Part shown: positions 12,522 to 22,623 of the stretch, piece by piece | Layout: the number at the start of each line of letters is the position of its first letter | Position numbering within the stretch: position 1 is the first letter of the stretch | Assembly (NCBI GenBank): GCA_949987705.1 | Contig: OX465284.1 | Location: 116,543,163 to 116,607,162, forward strand | DNA length: 64,000 nucleotides | Direction of reading: 5' to 3' | Source of the DNA: Thereva unica | Taxonomy: Eukaryota > Arthropoda > Insecta > Diptera > Therevidae | Notes under the pieces: generated by a model | What the model was told of the DNA's origin: nothing | Seen by the model: the letters and a program-made list of their open reading frames with translations, nothing else | Database searches by the model: none | Translations under genes and position numbers: made by a program

Positions 12522-13144
12522 CAGTGATTCTCAACCTTTTTTTTGTTGCGGCACACTTTTAACAATTTGAAAATTTGGCGGCACACTAACGATGCAATAA
12601 ATTTAAAAGAATTTTACTTATAGACCGTCAGCTAGTGACAGATTTAGATGCCCCATTTTGTCATGCTAGCCTCGAAGAGGGTTGAAAGGTGGATCGATGT
12701 TGAGTTGGAAAAGGTTAAATTAAGGTGCCGCTTCTGGCGATAACGTAACGTAACGTATTTTTCGTAACATATTTTCACGCTAATATCTTTATAGGAATTG
12801 TAACGATGAATGTATTTACACTTTCGATGGGCTTGTGTTAGAAAATCGGTTAAATTCTGGATTTATCCATGAATTACGCTCAAGCCTTCACTTTTTGGGG
12901 AGCCAGTCTCCATTCCAAAATCATGTAGTGAACTTCGCTAGCGCGTTAGCAAATGAGTGACATTTCGAAAGAGTTTCCTCAAAAATACCACTCAAAAAAA
13001 GACCATCGATACTGAAGTGAGGTATGCATTATCAGTTTTTTTATAATGGCCCAAGTAGGCAAACCTTATTTCAAATTAAGTGGGGCGATATCTGCCTTAC
13101 ATACGAGTATTCAGAAAACGTTTTGAAAACCTTCAAAAAAATAA

Positions 13145-13484
13145 CCCCGCTTCACCGGCTGAACAAGCAAATTAGCGAACTGAACTTCTAACCTCAGTTC
13201 AGTTCGCATATAGGTTAAACATATTCAACTGACGAAAAATAAACCTCAGTTCGCACAACGGGTCCCGAACTAAAAGCTCGCTCAAAAGATAGTAAAAGCT
13301 CGCTCAAAAAATAGTAATCAACTAGAATAGTCGAATGCCTTTCCTGTGTGCTTTCGCATTTCTGACTTCTGGCGAAAAAGCAACAATTTGCACGAACTGA
13401 ACATAAACTGGACTTTAGCCGGTGATGCCACTTACGTGGATTGAACTGAACATTATTGAACTGAGGTCGGTGAAGCCGGGCCAT
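13145..13484. mobile_element. Inverted-repeat element nested in the hAT element
   Basis: Left end CCCCGCTTCACCGG and right end CGGTGAAGCCGGG are near-perfect inverted repeats, and both flanks carry repeated CAGTTCAGTTCG / GAACTGAAC blocks. Inside lies a short tandem duplication of AAAAGCTCGCTCAAAA (13272-13312). No coding capacity. The exact boundaries and target duplication are uncertain. Confidence 0.5.
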
Positions 13485-13570
13485 TAAGCTTTAGTTTAAC
13501 TCGTAGTCGTTTATGTATTGCTTCATGTTTCAGGCAATTATGTTGATGACCGCGAAGGGTTACTCAATAG

Positions 13571-13645
13571 ATCGGTTCTGGTTCGAATACAGGGGTTAAG
13601 CAGCATTGGACGTAATTAGTACTCAGTTGGGAGACCGTATACTTG
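13571..13645 (+). repeat. 5S rRNA-derived repeat
   Basis: The plus strand matches the 5S rRNA centre in order: CGGTTCTGGTTCGA, GGTTAAGCAGCATTGGACG, TTAGTACTCAGTTGGGAGAC. This covers the internal promoter region of 5S genes. The ends of the rRNA are missing. It sits inside the hAT element. Confidence 0.75.
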
Positions 13646-14123
13646 CGTTTAAAATTATAAAGTTTTCTGCACAGGCGCAGTTATTATTCACATATCCACA
13701 ACGAACCTCTCAAACTTTTCGGAATCCCTTTATTTTTTTTCTCCGAGGCATTTCCGTATGACGAGGAGCGAATGAGGCAAGGGATAAGATACTCGGTGTG
13801 GGCCTTATAGGGCAATTTACTCGGGGTCTACATGAGGCGGTCGGGCTAGGCTCATAAGGGCCCCTTCCAAAATGCTGGTCGGACATAACCCCATAAACAA
13901 AGAACTTAAAGCCAGCTCGTAATTCAATTGACCGAATAATATTTTAACAGTTACCTATTCGCGTGCTACTATTTTTCCCGTCGCGTTCTTGTTCCAATAA
14001 ATTATGGAGGTGACTATTTTCACCTTAAAACGTGAAACCAGAGAAAATTAATTCACCGGGAAAAGAACTATATCGACACCAGAATTTTGAAAATAATCAT
14101 TTTATAGCTATAAAAGTTACCCG

Positions 14124-14800
14124 GTAATATTAGCGGGTGATTTCAATGCTTGGGCTGTCGAATGGGACAGTCGACACACGAATGCAAGAGGGCGCATACT
14201 CCTAGAAATATTCTCGGGACTAAACGTGGTGGCGAAACACCTACATTGGCGGGTGAGTGATTGGTACACGCACAGCGACCACCAAACCATCATCTTCGAG
14301 GTTCGTCAGGGTATAGAAAAGAGGAATCCTAGGTACGGAACGGCTAAAGGATGGGCCGTTAAGATACTCGACGCAGAGGTGTTCGAGGAAGCATTCCTGC
14401 ATGATGCAAGGTTGGCAGGAGGTTTCAGGGAAGAGGCAGAGCAAATCGAAGATTCAATAAAAGAGGCATGTGATGCATCCATGCCTCGCCGCGCCTGCAA
14501 TCGTCAACACCAACCAAACTTCTGGTGGAAAGCCGAGATCGACGAATGCCGAATGGTCTGCCTGAAAGCGAGAAGGAGAATTCAGAGAAATCGGAACTGT
14601 CCGGATTTCGATGAACTTCTTAAGAAATATAAGGAAGCGAGGAAAAGGCTGAACAAAGCCATCGCTAGAAGTAAATCCGACCACTTCAAAAGGTTGTGCA
14701 GAGAAGCAAACTCGAACCTCTGGGGCGAAACCTACAAAATGGTCATGTCAACGGTCAAGTGCAAGCGCTCTCCGCCGATCATCTGCCCCGCGCTGCTAGT
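14124..14800 (+). pseudogene. R1-like non-LTR retrotransposon fragment
   Basis: The frame opens with VILAGDFNAWAVEW, the endonuclease core typical of R1-clade elements, then VSDWYTHSDHQTIIFEV (the terminal SDH motif). It continues with the linker NFWWKAEIDECR...CLKARRRIQR...SNLWGETYKMVM that precedes the reverse transcriptase. The block between GLNVV and WRVSD is internally deleted. The frame is open for over 200 codons but is truncated on both sides inside the hAT element, so it is a captured fragment. Confidence 0.8.
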
Positions 14801-14913
14801 AACCTCCATAAATTATACATACAAAATAATTGGTGTTGTTGGCAGCACACTTCAGGAATTTGGCGGCACACAAAAGTGCCGCCTCACATTGGTTGAGAAT
14901 CACTGCCCTACAT

Positions 14914-15045
14914 ATTAGCCTAGTAGACATTCTAAGCCTTTGTTGTCGCAGTAGTTAAGTAGCTCAGCAGCAATTTCGTCTCCTCCAGGGGCTTTATTGT
15001 TTTTGAGCCTATTTATGGCTTTTTTAACCTCGTCCAGGGTTGTAC
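14914..15045 (-). pseudogene. Non-LTR reverse transcriptase remnant, part 2
   Basis: Minus-strand translation reads TLDEVKKAINRLKNNKAPGG then DEIAAELLN, the conserved start of the RT domain (KAPGxD motif). It is the upstream half of the element whose other half is at 12290-12521; the two were separated by the hAT insertion with its CCCTACAT duplication. Confidence 0.75.
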
Positions 15046-15757
15046 AAAAAAAAATAATAATAATTTCCAGCATTAAAACTTGCGTGATGATATTTAATAA
15101 AAATGCTCGGACATTGTATGAAGTACACAGTCACTTGTGGTCCGGAAATTAATAAATCCAAAACTTAGTGTGCAAATTTCTGCTTCTTAATTATAAATTC
15201 AAACAAAACAAAACAAAAAAAATTATAATTATCTAACTTTATTATCCATCATAATTCGGAGCGTTAAATTAGCTGTGACGCGTCGAATTTACGCATGCCC
15301 GCTGGACTTAGTGTCAAAAAAAAACTACGTGAGCCTCAATTAAACTTCAAAGGCGGCGCTACTTTTCAGTGGAATTGGCTTCTGGTGTTACTACTAACGA
15401 TATTTAAAGCTTGTTTTACAATCTAGGATGAATAGTTTGAAAAAAGTTTCTACAAGAAAGGAGTTTTTGTGAAGTTTAGGATTAGTCACTTTAAATTCCA
15501 AAGTTTTATAGTACTTAGAAAAATACACGCTGCGTCCAAAAACCGGATTTTTTTTTGTTATGAAATATCGATAATCTTGTTATAGATTGCTTAGGCATAC
15601 AATATACAACCCAAAATAATTTACTAAGTTTTTTTTCTATCCAAATAAAAATCGCTTGATAATATTTCCAAAGTCACCTTTATTTCTTCATGTGTTGTAA
15701 GCCAAAATAGTTCGACCAACTGGTTTACTTGAAGCTCTGCATATCTGCTAAATTGAT
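15046..15757. other. AT-rich upstream region of the first array gene
   Basis: No gene. From about 15635 onward the sequence is homologous to the region upstream of the gene at 24589 (shared ATAAAAA, CTTGATAATATTTCCAA and later AATAAAAGCTTGGTCC), so the duplicated unit includes roughly 200 bp of 5' flank. Confidence 0.6.
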
Positions 15758-15797
15758 TAATAAAAGCTTGGTCCATGTCCAACAGACCAAACAGTCA
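15758..15797 (+). promoter_or_regulatory. Core promoter, group A gene 1
   Basis: A TATA-like TAATAAAAG (15758-15766) lies about 30 nt before ACAGTCACGG, whose CAGT (A at 15793) fits an insect initiator. The same two elements with the same spacing occur before the paralogue at 24589. Transcription start is inferred. Confidence 0.5.
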
Positions 15798-15841
15798 CGG
15801 TTTGGCGGTCTTTGCAACAGCATCTAGAAATTTCGTTAAAA

Positions 15842-17584
15842 ATGTTTATACTAAAAATTTTATCGTTTGGTCTGTGTTTATCGGTCCTAGAATCGTCGGT
15901 GGTACCCGAATCGCATCGTGACTATCCGTTCATAAAAGAAGAAGCTAATCGCCTGGATACGTTGGCTAGTGCTTTATCCTCATCTTTTAATACCGATGTG
16001 AACCCTTGTGACAACTACTTCAAATATATCACCACAGGTGATCGCGACAAAATATCCGAGTTACTTCATCCCAATGTGAGTTCGGTTGAAATTTACACGC
16101 TTTACGATCAGTTTTTAGCGAACGCCACAGACTTAACTGATGCTGAAAAACAAGTGAAAATATTTTTTGAATCCTGCGAGAACATCAAGGACGACAAGTT
16201 CGAGGATGTTGTTAAAAATTTGGATATACGAAATAATATTGGTAATTTTCCTGCGTTGGATGCAGCATGGACTGAGGATCAATTTGACTGGGCCGATATG
16301 GAGGCGAGGTTTGGACTTGCTGGTAGTCCGGTTTTTCTGGATTCGTATCCTTTTCTAGAAGATGGACTATGGTCGGTTAAAGTGAAATTGGCTCCGAAGT
16401 ATTTATTTTTAACTTTTAACAAAGAAGATAAGTACGAGAAAGTGTTCAAACCATTTGGGTTAGATGATGAAGCTATTGCAACACTCAAATCAGAAATGGC
16501 TGACTTAGAAAAACAGTTCAGCAGCGCTCCTGATGACGAAGAGTTTAAGGTGGTTACTGTTGACTATCTAAAGGAACAAGTACCAGAATTCGATTGGGAA
16601 GATTACTTGAAAAAAATAATTGGAAAGGATATTAAAAACCTTGGAAAAATTTATCTATACGTCGACAACATTGATGACTTAAAAGACCGTTTCAAAGCTG
16701 GCGCATCAAACAAGAAACTCCTGGCGCATTTCTACTTTATGAGACTGATCGCAGAGCTTCACCTGGAAGACAAATATGTGAAGGCACTTAAGCCAGCTAG
16801 TTGTCATGAACGTGTTATCGATCACTTTCCAGATGTCTTCGCCAGCATTATCTTAAAGCATCGTGTTGATGAGCACGACAGAGAGAATATCCTTTTGGTG
16901 ATTGAAAGCCTCTTTCATCTAATAACTGATGAATCTGAAAGAAAAGCAATTTCAACAGAATGGAATGAATTGAAAGACTATCAAGAAATTATCGGCACAA
17001 AAGAACAATTCAGTAAAAAAATCGAAGACAGCTACAAAAATCTCCAAATGTCGAACGATGACTACTTACAGAATGTGCTTAAGTCCCTGCATGAGAACGC
17101 CACAAGACACCAGAATTCGCTGCTTTCGTATCGTCAGTCCAGAAACATCATCGAAACTGGTTATGTCTTGCACGGCATGCCAAGACTTCTGTATGCTCTG
17201 AAACTTGGACTGGATTTGTTTAGCCAGCTTAAAGAAAAGTTTGACTACACCGAAACCTTCAAGAGTCAAACTGACTTTTGTCGAGCCATATTAACGCAGA
17301 AGATCGATGTGTCCGGGGCTTTGAACCTAGTCGAGAGCTTGTCCTTGACCGACACTAATAAATATTTGAACGAAGTTGAGACATTGAAAAAGTATGACCT
17401 AACACAGACCAAGTTTCTTTTTGCAGTGTTTACCACGATTGGTGATCTGGCCACCACCCGAAAATTCGACGAGAATGAACAGCAATTATTTTCGAGCGTT
17501 TTGTTTACATTCAAGCAGCTCTCAGATGATTACGGGTGTGAAGTCGATTCTGTATCAAAAATGGGGCAAGATTGCAAGTTCTGA
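15842..17584 (+). CDS. Secreted neprilysin-like (M13) protein lacking the catalytic core, group A
   Basis: This 580-residue protein begins at the ATG at 15842; the frame is open further upstream but offers only a TTG. Residues 1-19 are a signal peptide. NPCDNYFKY (Cys56) marks the start of the M13 ectodomain, followed by the helical M13_N pattern (FFESC, FDWEDYLKKI, LLAHFYFMRLIAELH, and DDYLQNVLKSL near residue 410). The C-terminal part retains FKSQTDFC, DLTQTKFLFAVF and the tail DCKF, matching FKEQSQC, DLNHKQLFFLNF and CRVW in neprilysin. NAFY, HExxH and ExxxD are absent, so peptidase activity is not expected. Intronless. AATAAA overlaps the stop codon TGA (17584-17589). Closest paralogue is at 24589. 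The partner and role are unknown; secretion and a binding role are inferred. Confidence 0.88.
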   Translation: MFILKILSFGLCLSVLESSVVPESHRDYPFIKEEANRLDTLASALSSSFNTDVNPCDNYFKYITTGDRDKISELLHPNVSSVEIYTLYDQFLANATDLTDAEKQVKIFFESCENIKDDKFEDVVKNLDIRNNIGNFPALDAAWTEDQFDWADMEARFGLAGSPVFLDSYPFLEDGLWSVKVKLAPKYLFLTFNKEDKYEKVFKPFGLDDEAIATLKSEMADLEKQFSSAPDDEEFKVVTVDYLKEQVPEFDWEDYLKKIIGKDIKNLGKIYLYVDNIDDLKDRFKAGASNKKLLAHFYFMRLIAELHLEDKYVKALKPASCHERVIDHFPDVFASIILKHRVDEHDRENILLVIESLFHLITDESERKAISTEWNELKDYQEIIGTKEQFSKKIEDSYKNLQMSNDDYLQNVLKSLHENATRHQNSLLSYRQSRNIIETGYVLHGMPRLLYALKLGLDLFSQLKEKFDYTETFKSQTDFCRAILTQKIDVSGALNLVESLSLTDTNKYLNEVETLKKYDLTQTKFLFAVFTTIGDLATTRKFDENEQQLFSSVLFTFKQLSDDYGCEVDSVSKMGQDCKF

Positions 17585-17984
17585 ATAAATTGTGTGATAA
17601 TGGCATTATTTTGTGTGTTTTTATTTAAAAATGGCTGTCGTCCGAAATCTGCTTTACTGACGACTGGTTTTGTACAAAAAAAATCGGTGTGCATATGATC
17701 GCACGTTCGAAGTGAAAACGTCTATTGCTAGTCTATATTTTCAAATCAATCTTATACTACAGGAGGATAAGTATCAATTTGTGTGTATTCCATTTAAGTT
17801 TATTTTATTGTTACTTGATGTTGAGTGTCTCACTCCGCGATCGCCTGTGAAACGATCGAGTTAGACAAAGGTGCGATCAACAGACACTGATCGAAGAAGA
17901 AATACAAAAACGTCGACTACGGTGATTTGGACATGTTCGCCGAATGGTACTACTACACTACTACTAATTTAGTGGAGTTCTCTT

Positions 17985-18610
17985 CACACAGTTCAAGGCT
18001 TTGTCACTGGCTGCCAAACTGACTTTGTTTAAACAGACTGCAGTAAGGCTTGCGACAAGCTCTATCACTCTATTATAGTTCTTAAACTAAAGAAATTAGG
18101 CTTTCCGCATGCCCTTGTCGTACGGTTCCAGTTGTATTTAGTCGACCGAACCTACCACATTCTATTCCGCGGAGTCAAATCTTAAAACATCGAAGCGTCC
18201 TCTGGTGTCCCGCAAGGTAGTCATCTTGGCCGTCTCCTTTTTATTTTTTTGCCAAGGCACTGTAAAATCGTTATTTACGCTGATGACATCAAATTCTATC
18301 GCCACATAAGAAGTATAGAAGATTGCAAACTTCTGCCAGCAGACCTAAACACCTTCTATTCTTGGTCTTCCAACAACAACCTGGCGCTTAATATTAGTGA
18401 ATGTGAGATCAGGAGTGCTCTCCTTACTACTCCTCCCAAGTTGATAGAATCGAAACGGTTGAAAGGAAGTTCGTCCGATTTGCACTCAGCCACCTTCCAT
18501 GGGATGGCCCACTTTCTCTTCCGCCTTATGACAGCATACTTAAATTGCTCAACTTAAGCGCTCTTCATAAGCGTGGCAAGGCCGCCGACGTTATTTCGTT
18601 AACTGCAACC
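17985..18610 (+). pseudogene. Jockey/CR1-like reverse transcriptase remnant
   Basis: Plus-strand reading in shifting frames gives FKAF...CSKACDKLYH, SSGVPQGSHLGRLLF, then IYADDIKFYRHIRSIEDC and a later LSHLPWDGPLSLPPYDSIL. These are RT motifs in correct order, with YADD present. Frameshifts and internal loss make it non-functional. It is similar in type to the intact element at 50-53 kb but clearly older. Confidence 0.8.
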
Positions 18611-18725
18611 TGAGAGGTGAACCCCTTGTGCACATTTATTCCTCTAAAACAAATTATGGCATGCTCGAACCGGTTTGCTTATAAATAATAACAAAAATAG
18701 GAGTGTTTTTAGCTTGCTAACAGCG

Positions 18726-18779
18726 GTCAAGCAGCATTAGACTTGAGTGGTGCTCAGTTGGGTGACCGCTTGGTAAAAC
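18726..18779 (+). repeat. 5S rRNA-derived repeat
   Basis: GGTCAAGCAGCATTAGACTT...TGCTCAGTTGGGTGACCGCTTGG matches the 5S rRNA centre (AAGCAGC, TTAGATGGG-like, GACCGCTTGG). Only this portion is preserved. Confidence 0.65.
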
Positions 18780-18944
18780 TAAAACTTGGGTTGAAAAATC
18801 TAAAGCTTTCGATACCGGCCCTTAGTTATTACTCGCATATCTATGCCGAATTCTCAAAATTTTTCAGTCTCTTTCCCGCTCAGAATCGGGTAACACTCAT
18901 TTTTCTTTACAGAGACCACATGGAACATTTCTTTTGGGCAAGGC

Positions 18945-19110
18945 GTTAGGCCAAAAACATCATCGCACTTTTGAATCATCACTTTGAGCTCCGACGAAAG
19001 CTAATGGGTCACCATTCCTCAATCAAAGAGACCTCGTTTACGGAAAAGCGCTTTTTGCGTCGGTTGCATGATTCCACGAGTATTTTGATCCATAAATATC
19101 CCCACTTGCT
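18945..19110. repeat. Dispersed repeat shared with 47560-47720
   Basis: AGGCCAAAAACATCATCGCAC... through TTTTGATCCATAAATAT is similar in order and orientation to CAGCCAAAGCCATTATCGCA... TTTTGGTCCATAAATGT near 47.56-47.72 kb. No motif identifies it; it may be a fragment of an old transposon duplicated with the array. Confidence 0.5.
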
Positions 19111-19744
19111 CCCATAGAAGATTCCGACTTTGAACCTGAAAGCTGTGCGTTAAGCGTACCAGTTATTCTGTCGAGAGATGCTTCGGAGGATATTGCTGAA
19201 ACTCTCAATGCAAACCCCTTGGAGGAAGAGTGCTGTAGGTCCATATGGCGGCCTAACACACGTGGATCCTAGTTCTTATTCAAAGAAGACTAAAAAATCG
19301 ACATGTCTAAATTAGCAGGCAAGAATATAAAAGTTGACAATGACCAAGGCGGCGAGTTAAGTAGGATTAGGACTAAGGATAAGAGGATGGTCAAGACTGC
19401 CTCCACTCCAACTTTACTTTGTAGAATTTGATGCAAAACGTGGGTGTGATAGAAGGAGACACAATAATCTTCAAAATTAGCCCAAAAACCACTAGCTTGC
19501 ACAGACGATGTTGACATCATTGGCAGAACATCAAGAAGGAGCTCACCTCACTTGGTGAGGTTGTTTACGAACCCATCGACTACTGATCCTACATTCGACA
19601 TGAAGGAGCATCCATTTAAAGTATGTAACACAATAATTCACCTACCGTCTACTAATAATAGCAACCGACAACACCATAGACCCAGGAGAATGCGCACAGT
19701 TGTAGAAAACCAACAATGCCTATTTAGGTCACTTTCAGTTTATA
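19111..19744. other. Gene-free stretch
   Basis: No recognised coding sequence or repeat. From about 19750 the sequence resembles the 5' flanks of the other group B genes. Confidence 0.3.
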
Positions 19745-19997
19745 CTATATAAGACAAACAATGTTATCAGTCACTATTTCTGTGTTGACCAGGATGCCCA
19801 ATGGACAACGGAGAAGCCAAATTTGGAATCGGTGGATATAGAAGTGACGACAGGCCAACAACGGACTCAACTCCCAGAATCGAATCAGCACATAACTAAG
19901 TAGTACTAACAAAGATAAAGACTTGCACTTTTTTGTCCAAAACTTTGTTGACTTGTAAATGAAATTCAAGCTCTTATCACCAAATTGTTATTTGCTT

Positions 19998-20024
19998 CAA
20001 CCCCGTCACCCCAAGATATCCGGT
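19998..20024 (+). promoter_or_regulatory. Conserved upstream block of group B genes (GATA site altered)
   Basis: CCGTCACCCCAAGATATCCGG corresponds to a block found upstream of all four group B genes. In the other three it contains AGATAA, a WGATAR-type GATA-factor site; here it reads AGATAT. It lies about 60-80 nt from the inferred start of transcription, closer than in the paralogues. Confidence 0.5.
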
Positions 20025-20044
20025 GGATTGTTATTGTCAAGTTT

Positions 20045-20085
20045 AATAAAATCGTACCGAAACTCTCCTTCAAAAACTTCAGTGC
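20045..20085 (+). promoter_or_regulatory. Core promoter, group B gene 1
   Basis: AATAAAAT (20045-20052) precedes TTCAGTGCTGG (A of CAGT at 20081) by about 30 nt. The CAGT-CTGGATTAGGTCGCTTTG context downstream is conserved in the three other group B genes. Function inferred. Confidence 0.5.
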
Positions 20086-20144
20086 TGGATTAGGTCGCTT
20101 TGGAATCGCGTACTTAGAGTGAATTTTCGGTGAAGTTTTTGATC

Positions 20145-21905
20145 ATGGCCAAAGTTAGAAAAGGCCCATCGGTGCTAATAGCAGTAATTTTGTGCCTCAG
20201 TGCACTCGGTTCTAGTAATTCCGAATCTGAATTCTTGACCGAAGAGTACGAACGCCTGGACAAATTTGCACAAAATTTGTCGCAGAGTTTTAACGTGAAA
20301 TTTAGACCTTGCGAGGACTTTGTTAGTTACGTCAACGAAGGATTTGATGTAAGCAAGTTGAATGAGTTTGGTTACAATGAGATAAAGTCGGTGTACGATT
20401 CGTTTATTGCTAATGGAGTGGACCTCTCTAGAACAGATAGCAAAGCAAAGGATTTTTATGAATCCTGCACGGAACATCTGTCAGAGACATATCTTGATGC
20501 TATCACAGAATTGAATATTGCAAGAAGTGTGCTGGAGTTCAAGACATTGAATAGATTTGGGCCAACTGCTCATGGTGAAAATAATCTTCCGTTCTCTTGG
20601 TCAAAGGTTGTTGGTGTCCTTCAGGGATATGATGTAACCGCTTTTCTTTCCGGGTATGCTTCTCAAAATGAACATGGATCAATGACGTTTCATTTGGCAC
20701 CTGGAAAGTTCGATTTGACGCAAACGGAATTCTGGAATGGCGATTTGAAAAGTGTGTTGCAATACTATGGACTCGGCGAGTATGAAATTCTCGATGTTAT
20801 TCGATCTCTTGAAGAATTCGAACACAAATTCTCAGGACGTGAAGCAACAGGAACAGAAACTAATATGACAATCAGTGATTTGCAGGCCAAGTTCCCGAAT
20901 TTTGAATGGAAGCACTATTTCCAAATCCTTGCTAATACCGAGCATATAACTGATGTTGAACAGGTCACAGTAACTGATTTAGAAAAAATTGAGGAGTACT
21001 ACAATGCCCACAACTTCCCGGAATTAACCGAAACGACAGTTGCTTACTACTTCTTGAAGCTGCATGCCAAACTAAACCTGGAGTACTATGCTGTAAAGAA
21101 CGACAAGAGTCTGTGCTATATTAAAACGTTCAACCTATTCAAAGAAGTCTTTGCGAATATTGTACTGCAAAATCTGGACGAACATGACGAAGCAACCTCC
21201 AATGACACAGTTCTTAGTATACTGCATGCTGCTTTAGAACTAGCTAGCCCGGACGAACGGCAGGGTATCGAGGCCGAAATACAGAAAACTATGAATGAAC
21301 CAAGTCTTTCTGTTGAGAAGGAACAATACAAGGAGTATGTCGGTGGCAGTTTCCCTTTCTTCACAGACAACAGATACCTATCGAACTACCTAAGGGCATA
21401 CAACTTCGTCCGAATCCGACGAATTGCTCCCCAGCACCAAAATTATTTAGACAGTATTGGGCTCTATTACTACTTACACTCAAAGCCAAGATTACTATTC
21501 CTTACTACATTTGGGTACATAATTGCTTCTGGAACAGTCCAACAATATAGCATCAAGGTCCACAATAATAAGAATGAACAGTGTCTAAGGCTGTATGGAG
21601 ATGCAGCTGTTTACAAGGTTCTTTTGGGCGCTGTCGACTATCTTGAGGAGCATGATCCAGAAAAGTTTCAAAACGAGGCTAGTGTCCTGTCAAAGTATTA
21701 CCTGACTCACAAGAAATTAGTGCATACCATGTATGCAAAAATATTCTTATCAATCGGAGGGAATCACGCCGAATCATCAGACGATTTCATGCATTTCTTC
21801 AAAGATTTTAGAGAGTCGTATGATTGTCGATTGGCGAATGATGCTTTGGTAAGACGTGTGCTCACTCTGTCAAGTCAAGAGTGTGGATTTATGTTTATGG
21901 AATGA
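20145..21905 (+). CDS. Secreted neprilysin-like (M13) protein lacking the catalytic core, group B
   Basis: The ATG at 20145 starts a 586-residue protein; five codons upstream the frame has only a GTG. Residues 1-26 form a signal peptide (KGPSVLIAVILCLSALGSS). RPCEDFVSYVNEG (Cys56) opens the M13-type ectodomain. The middle carries FYESC, LAPGKFDLTQTEFW (M13 PG-xxx-xxxYY equivalent), NMTISDLQ, FEWKHYFQIL, and VAYYFLKLHAKLN. The end has QCLRLY, LTHKKLVHTMYAKIF and DFRESYDC...ECGF, collinear with the neprilysin C-terminus. HExxH, NAFY and ExxxD are missing; the segment between LYYYLHSKPRLLF and QCLRLY joins what the zinc site normally separates. The closest relative is the gene at 33697-35448. 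ATTAAA at 21913-21918 is the likely poly(A) signal. Catalytically inactive by inference; role unknown. Confidence 0.88.
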   Translation: MAKVRKGPSVLIAVILCLSALGSSNSESEFLTEEYERLDKFAQNLSQSFNVKFRPCEDFVSYVNEGFDVSKLNEFGYNEIKSVYDSFIANGVDLSRTDSKAKDFYESCTEHLSETYLDAITELNIARSVLEFKTLNRFGPTAHGENNLPFSWSKVVGVLQGYDVTAFLSGYASQNEHGSMTFHLAPGKFDLTQTEFWNGDLKSVLQYYGLGEYEILDVIRSLEEFEHKFSGREATGTETNMTISDLQAKFPNFEWKHYFQILANTEHITDVEQVTVTDLEKIEEYYNAHNFPELTETTVAYYFLKLHAKLNLEYYAVKNDKSLCYIKTFNLFKEVFANIVLQNLDEHDEATSNDTVLSILHAALELASPDERQGIEAEIQKTMNEPSLSVEKEQYKEYVGGSFPFFTDNRYLSNYLRAYNFVRIRRIAPQHQNYLDSIGLYYYLHSKPRLLFLTTFGYIIASGTVQQYSIKVHNNKNEQCLRLYGDAAVYKVLLGAVDYLEEHDPEKFQNEASVLSKYYLTHKKLVHTMYAKIFLSIGGNHAESSDDFMHFFKDFRESYDCRLANDALVRRVLTLSSQECGFMFME

Positions 21906-22059
21906 TAGTTTCATTAAAACTTTTATTTCGTGATACTCAGTTGTGTTTTAATTAATATTACTAAATTTCAAATGCTTATTTTATTGTCATTATCTTTGAT
22001 ATCTAACACCCGTAGCCCAGCTGATAACACTATACCTGCTGTAGATCGCCAAGGTGAAT

Positions 22060-22375
22060 CTATTCTTCTTTGTTGTTGCTGTACCAGTGACAGTATCAGT
22101 TCGTATCACTTGCAAATGATAGCCGTCCTCTCCTTGCCAAAATAGCATCGAATACTGTAATGTGTCGTACGATCTGTGAGTTTCAGCAACACGTTGGTAA
22201 TGATTACTCGCCGATCAAACTCTTTTCCGACTCCATACTACATCATCGATCAGTGGAACATTGAAGTGCCTCTCGTGCTCGCCAGATGGTGTTTTGTCCG
22301 CTCTAATAACGACTTTATAATCATCCGTTGGCATTCGCTTCAGAGTAGTTGCCCATTGAAAAAGCGATTTTGAGA
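22060..22375 (-). pseudogene. Helitron Rep/helicase protein remnant
   Basis: The minus strand reads LKRMPTDDYKVVIRADKTPS, GEHERHFNVPLIDDV, then in another frame RVAETHRSYDTLQYSMLFWQ, GEDGYHLQV and VTGTATTKK. MPxDDYKVVIRADKxPxGEHxRxxN and HRSYDxLQYPxLFWxGxDGYH are characteristic of the N-terminal part of Helitron proteins. A stop and a frameshift interrupt it. It lies 150 bp behind the gene ending at 21905. Confidence 0.85.
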
Positions 22376-22623
22376 TTCCCAATTGTTTTGGCGCACGCCA
22401 TACTATTGACTTATGGCTGCAGCAAGGGGCACCGGGTTCCAGCTAATAAAAGCTTTGAAATATACATAATAAAATTATAACGAGATCAAGAATTGAATCA
22501 GCGACTTTTGGAATGCCATGAGGAAATCGCTCAACCAATTCTTCCATTCCCCCATCTCAGCAGGTCATTATACATATAAGTAGAAATGAAACTCGCTCGC
22601 AGCAAGCATGCAGCAGGTACGCA

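Larger units (their letters stand above)
12522..14905. mobile_element. Non-autonomous hAT element with exact 8-bp TSD
   Basis: The left end CAGTGATTCTCAACC and the right end GGTTGAGAATCACTG are perfect 15-bp inverted repeats of the CAGTGNTTCTCAACC type known from hAT (Charlie-like) elements. Both subterminal regions repeat the motif GCGGCACAC. The octamer CCCTACAT flanks the element on both sides (12514-12521 and 14906-14913). Inside are an inverted-repeat element, a 5S-derived repeat and an R1 fragment, but no transposase. The insertion splits an older reverse transcriptase remnant. Confidence 0.9.

Noticed and set aside
15812..15841. Upstream extension of the first array gene (and similar short extensions in the other six)
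   Set aside because: The longer frames begin with TTG or GTG. In all seven the first ATG lies 2-18 codons inside and is followed directly by the signal peptide, so the ATG starts were used.
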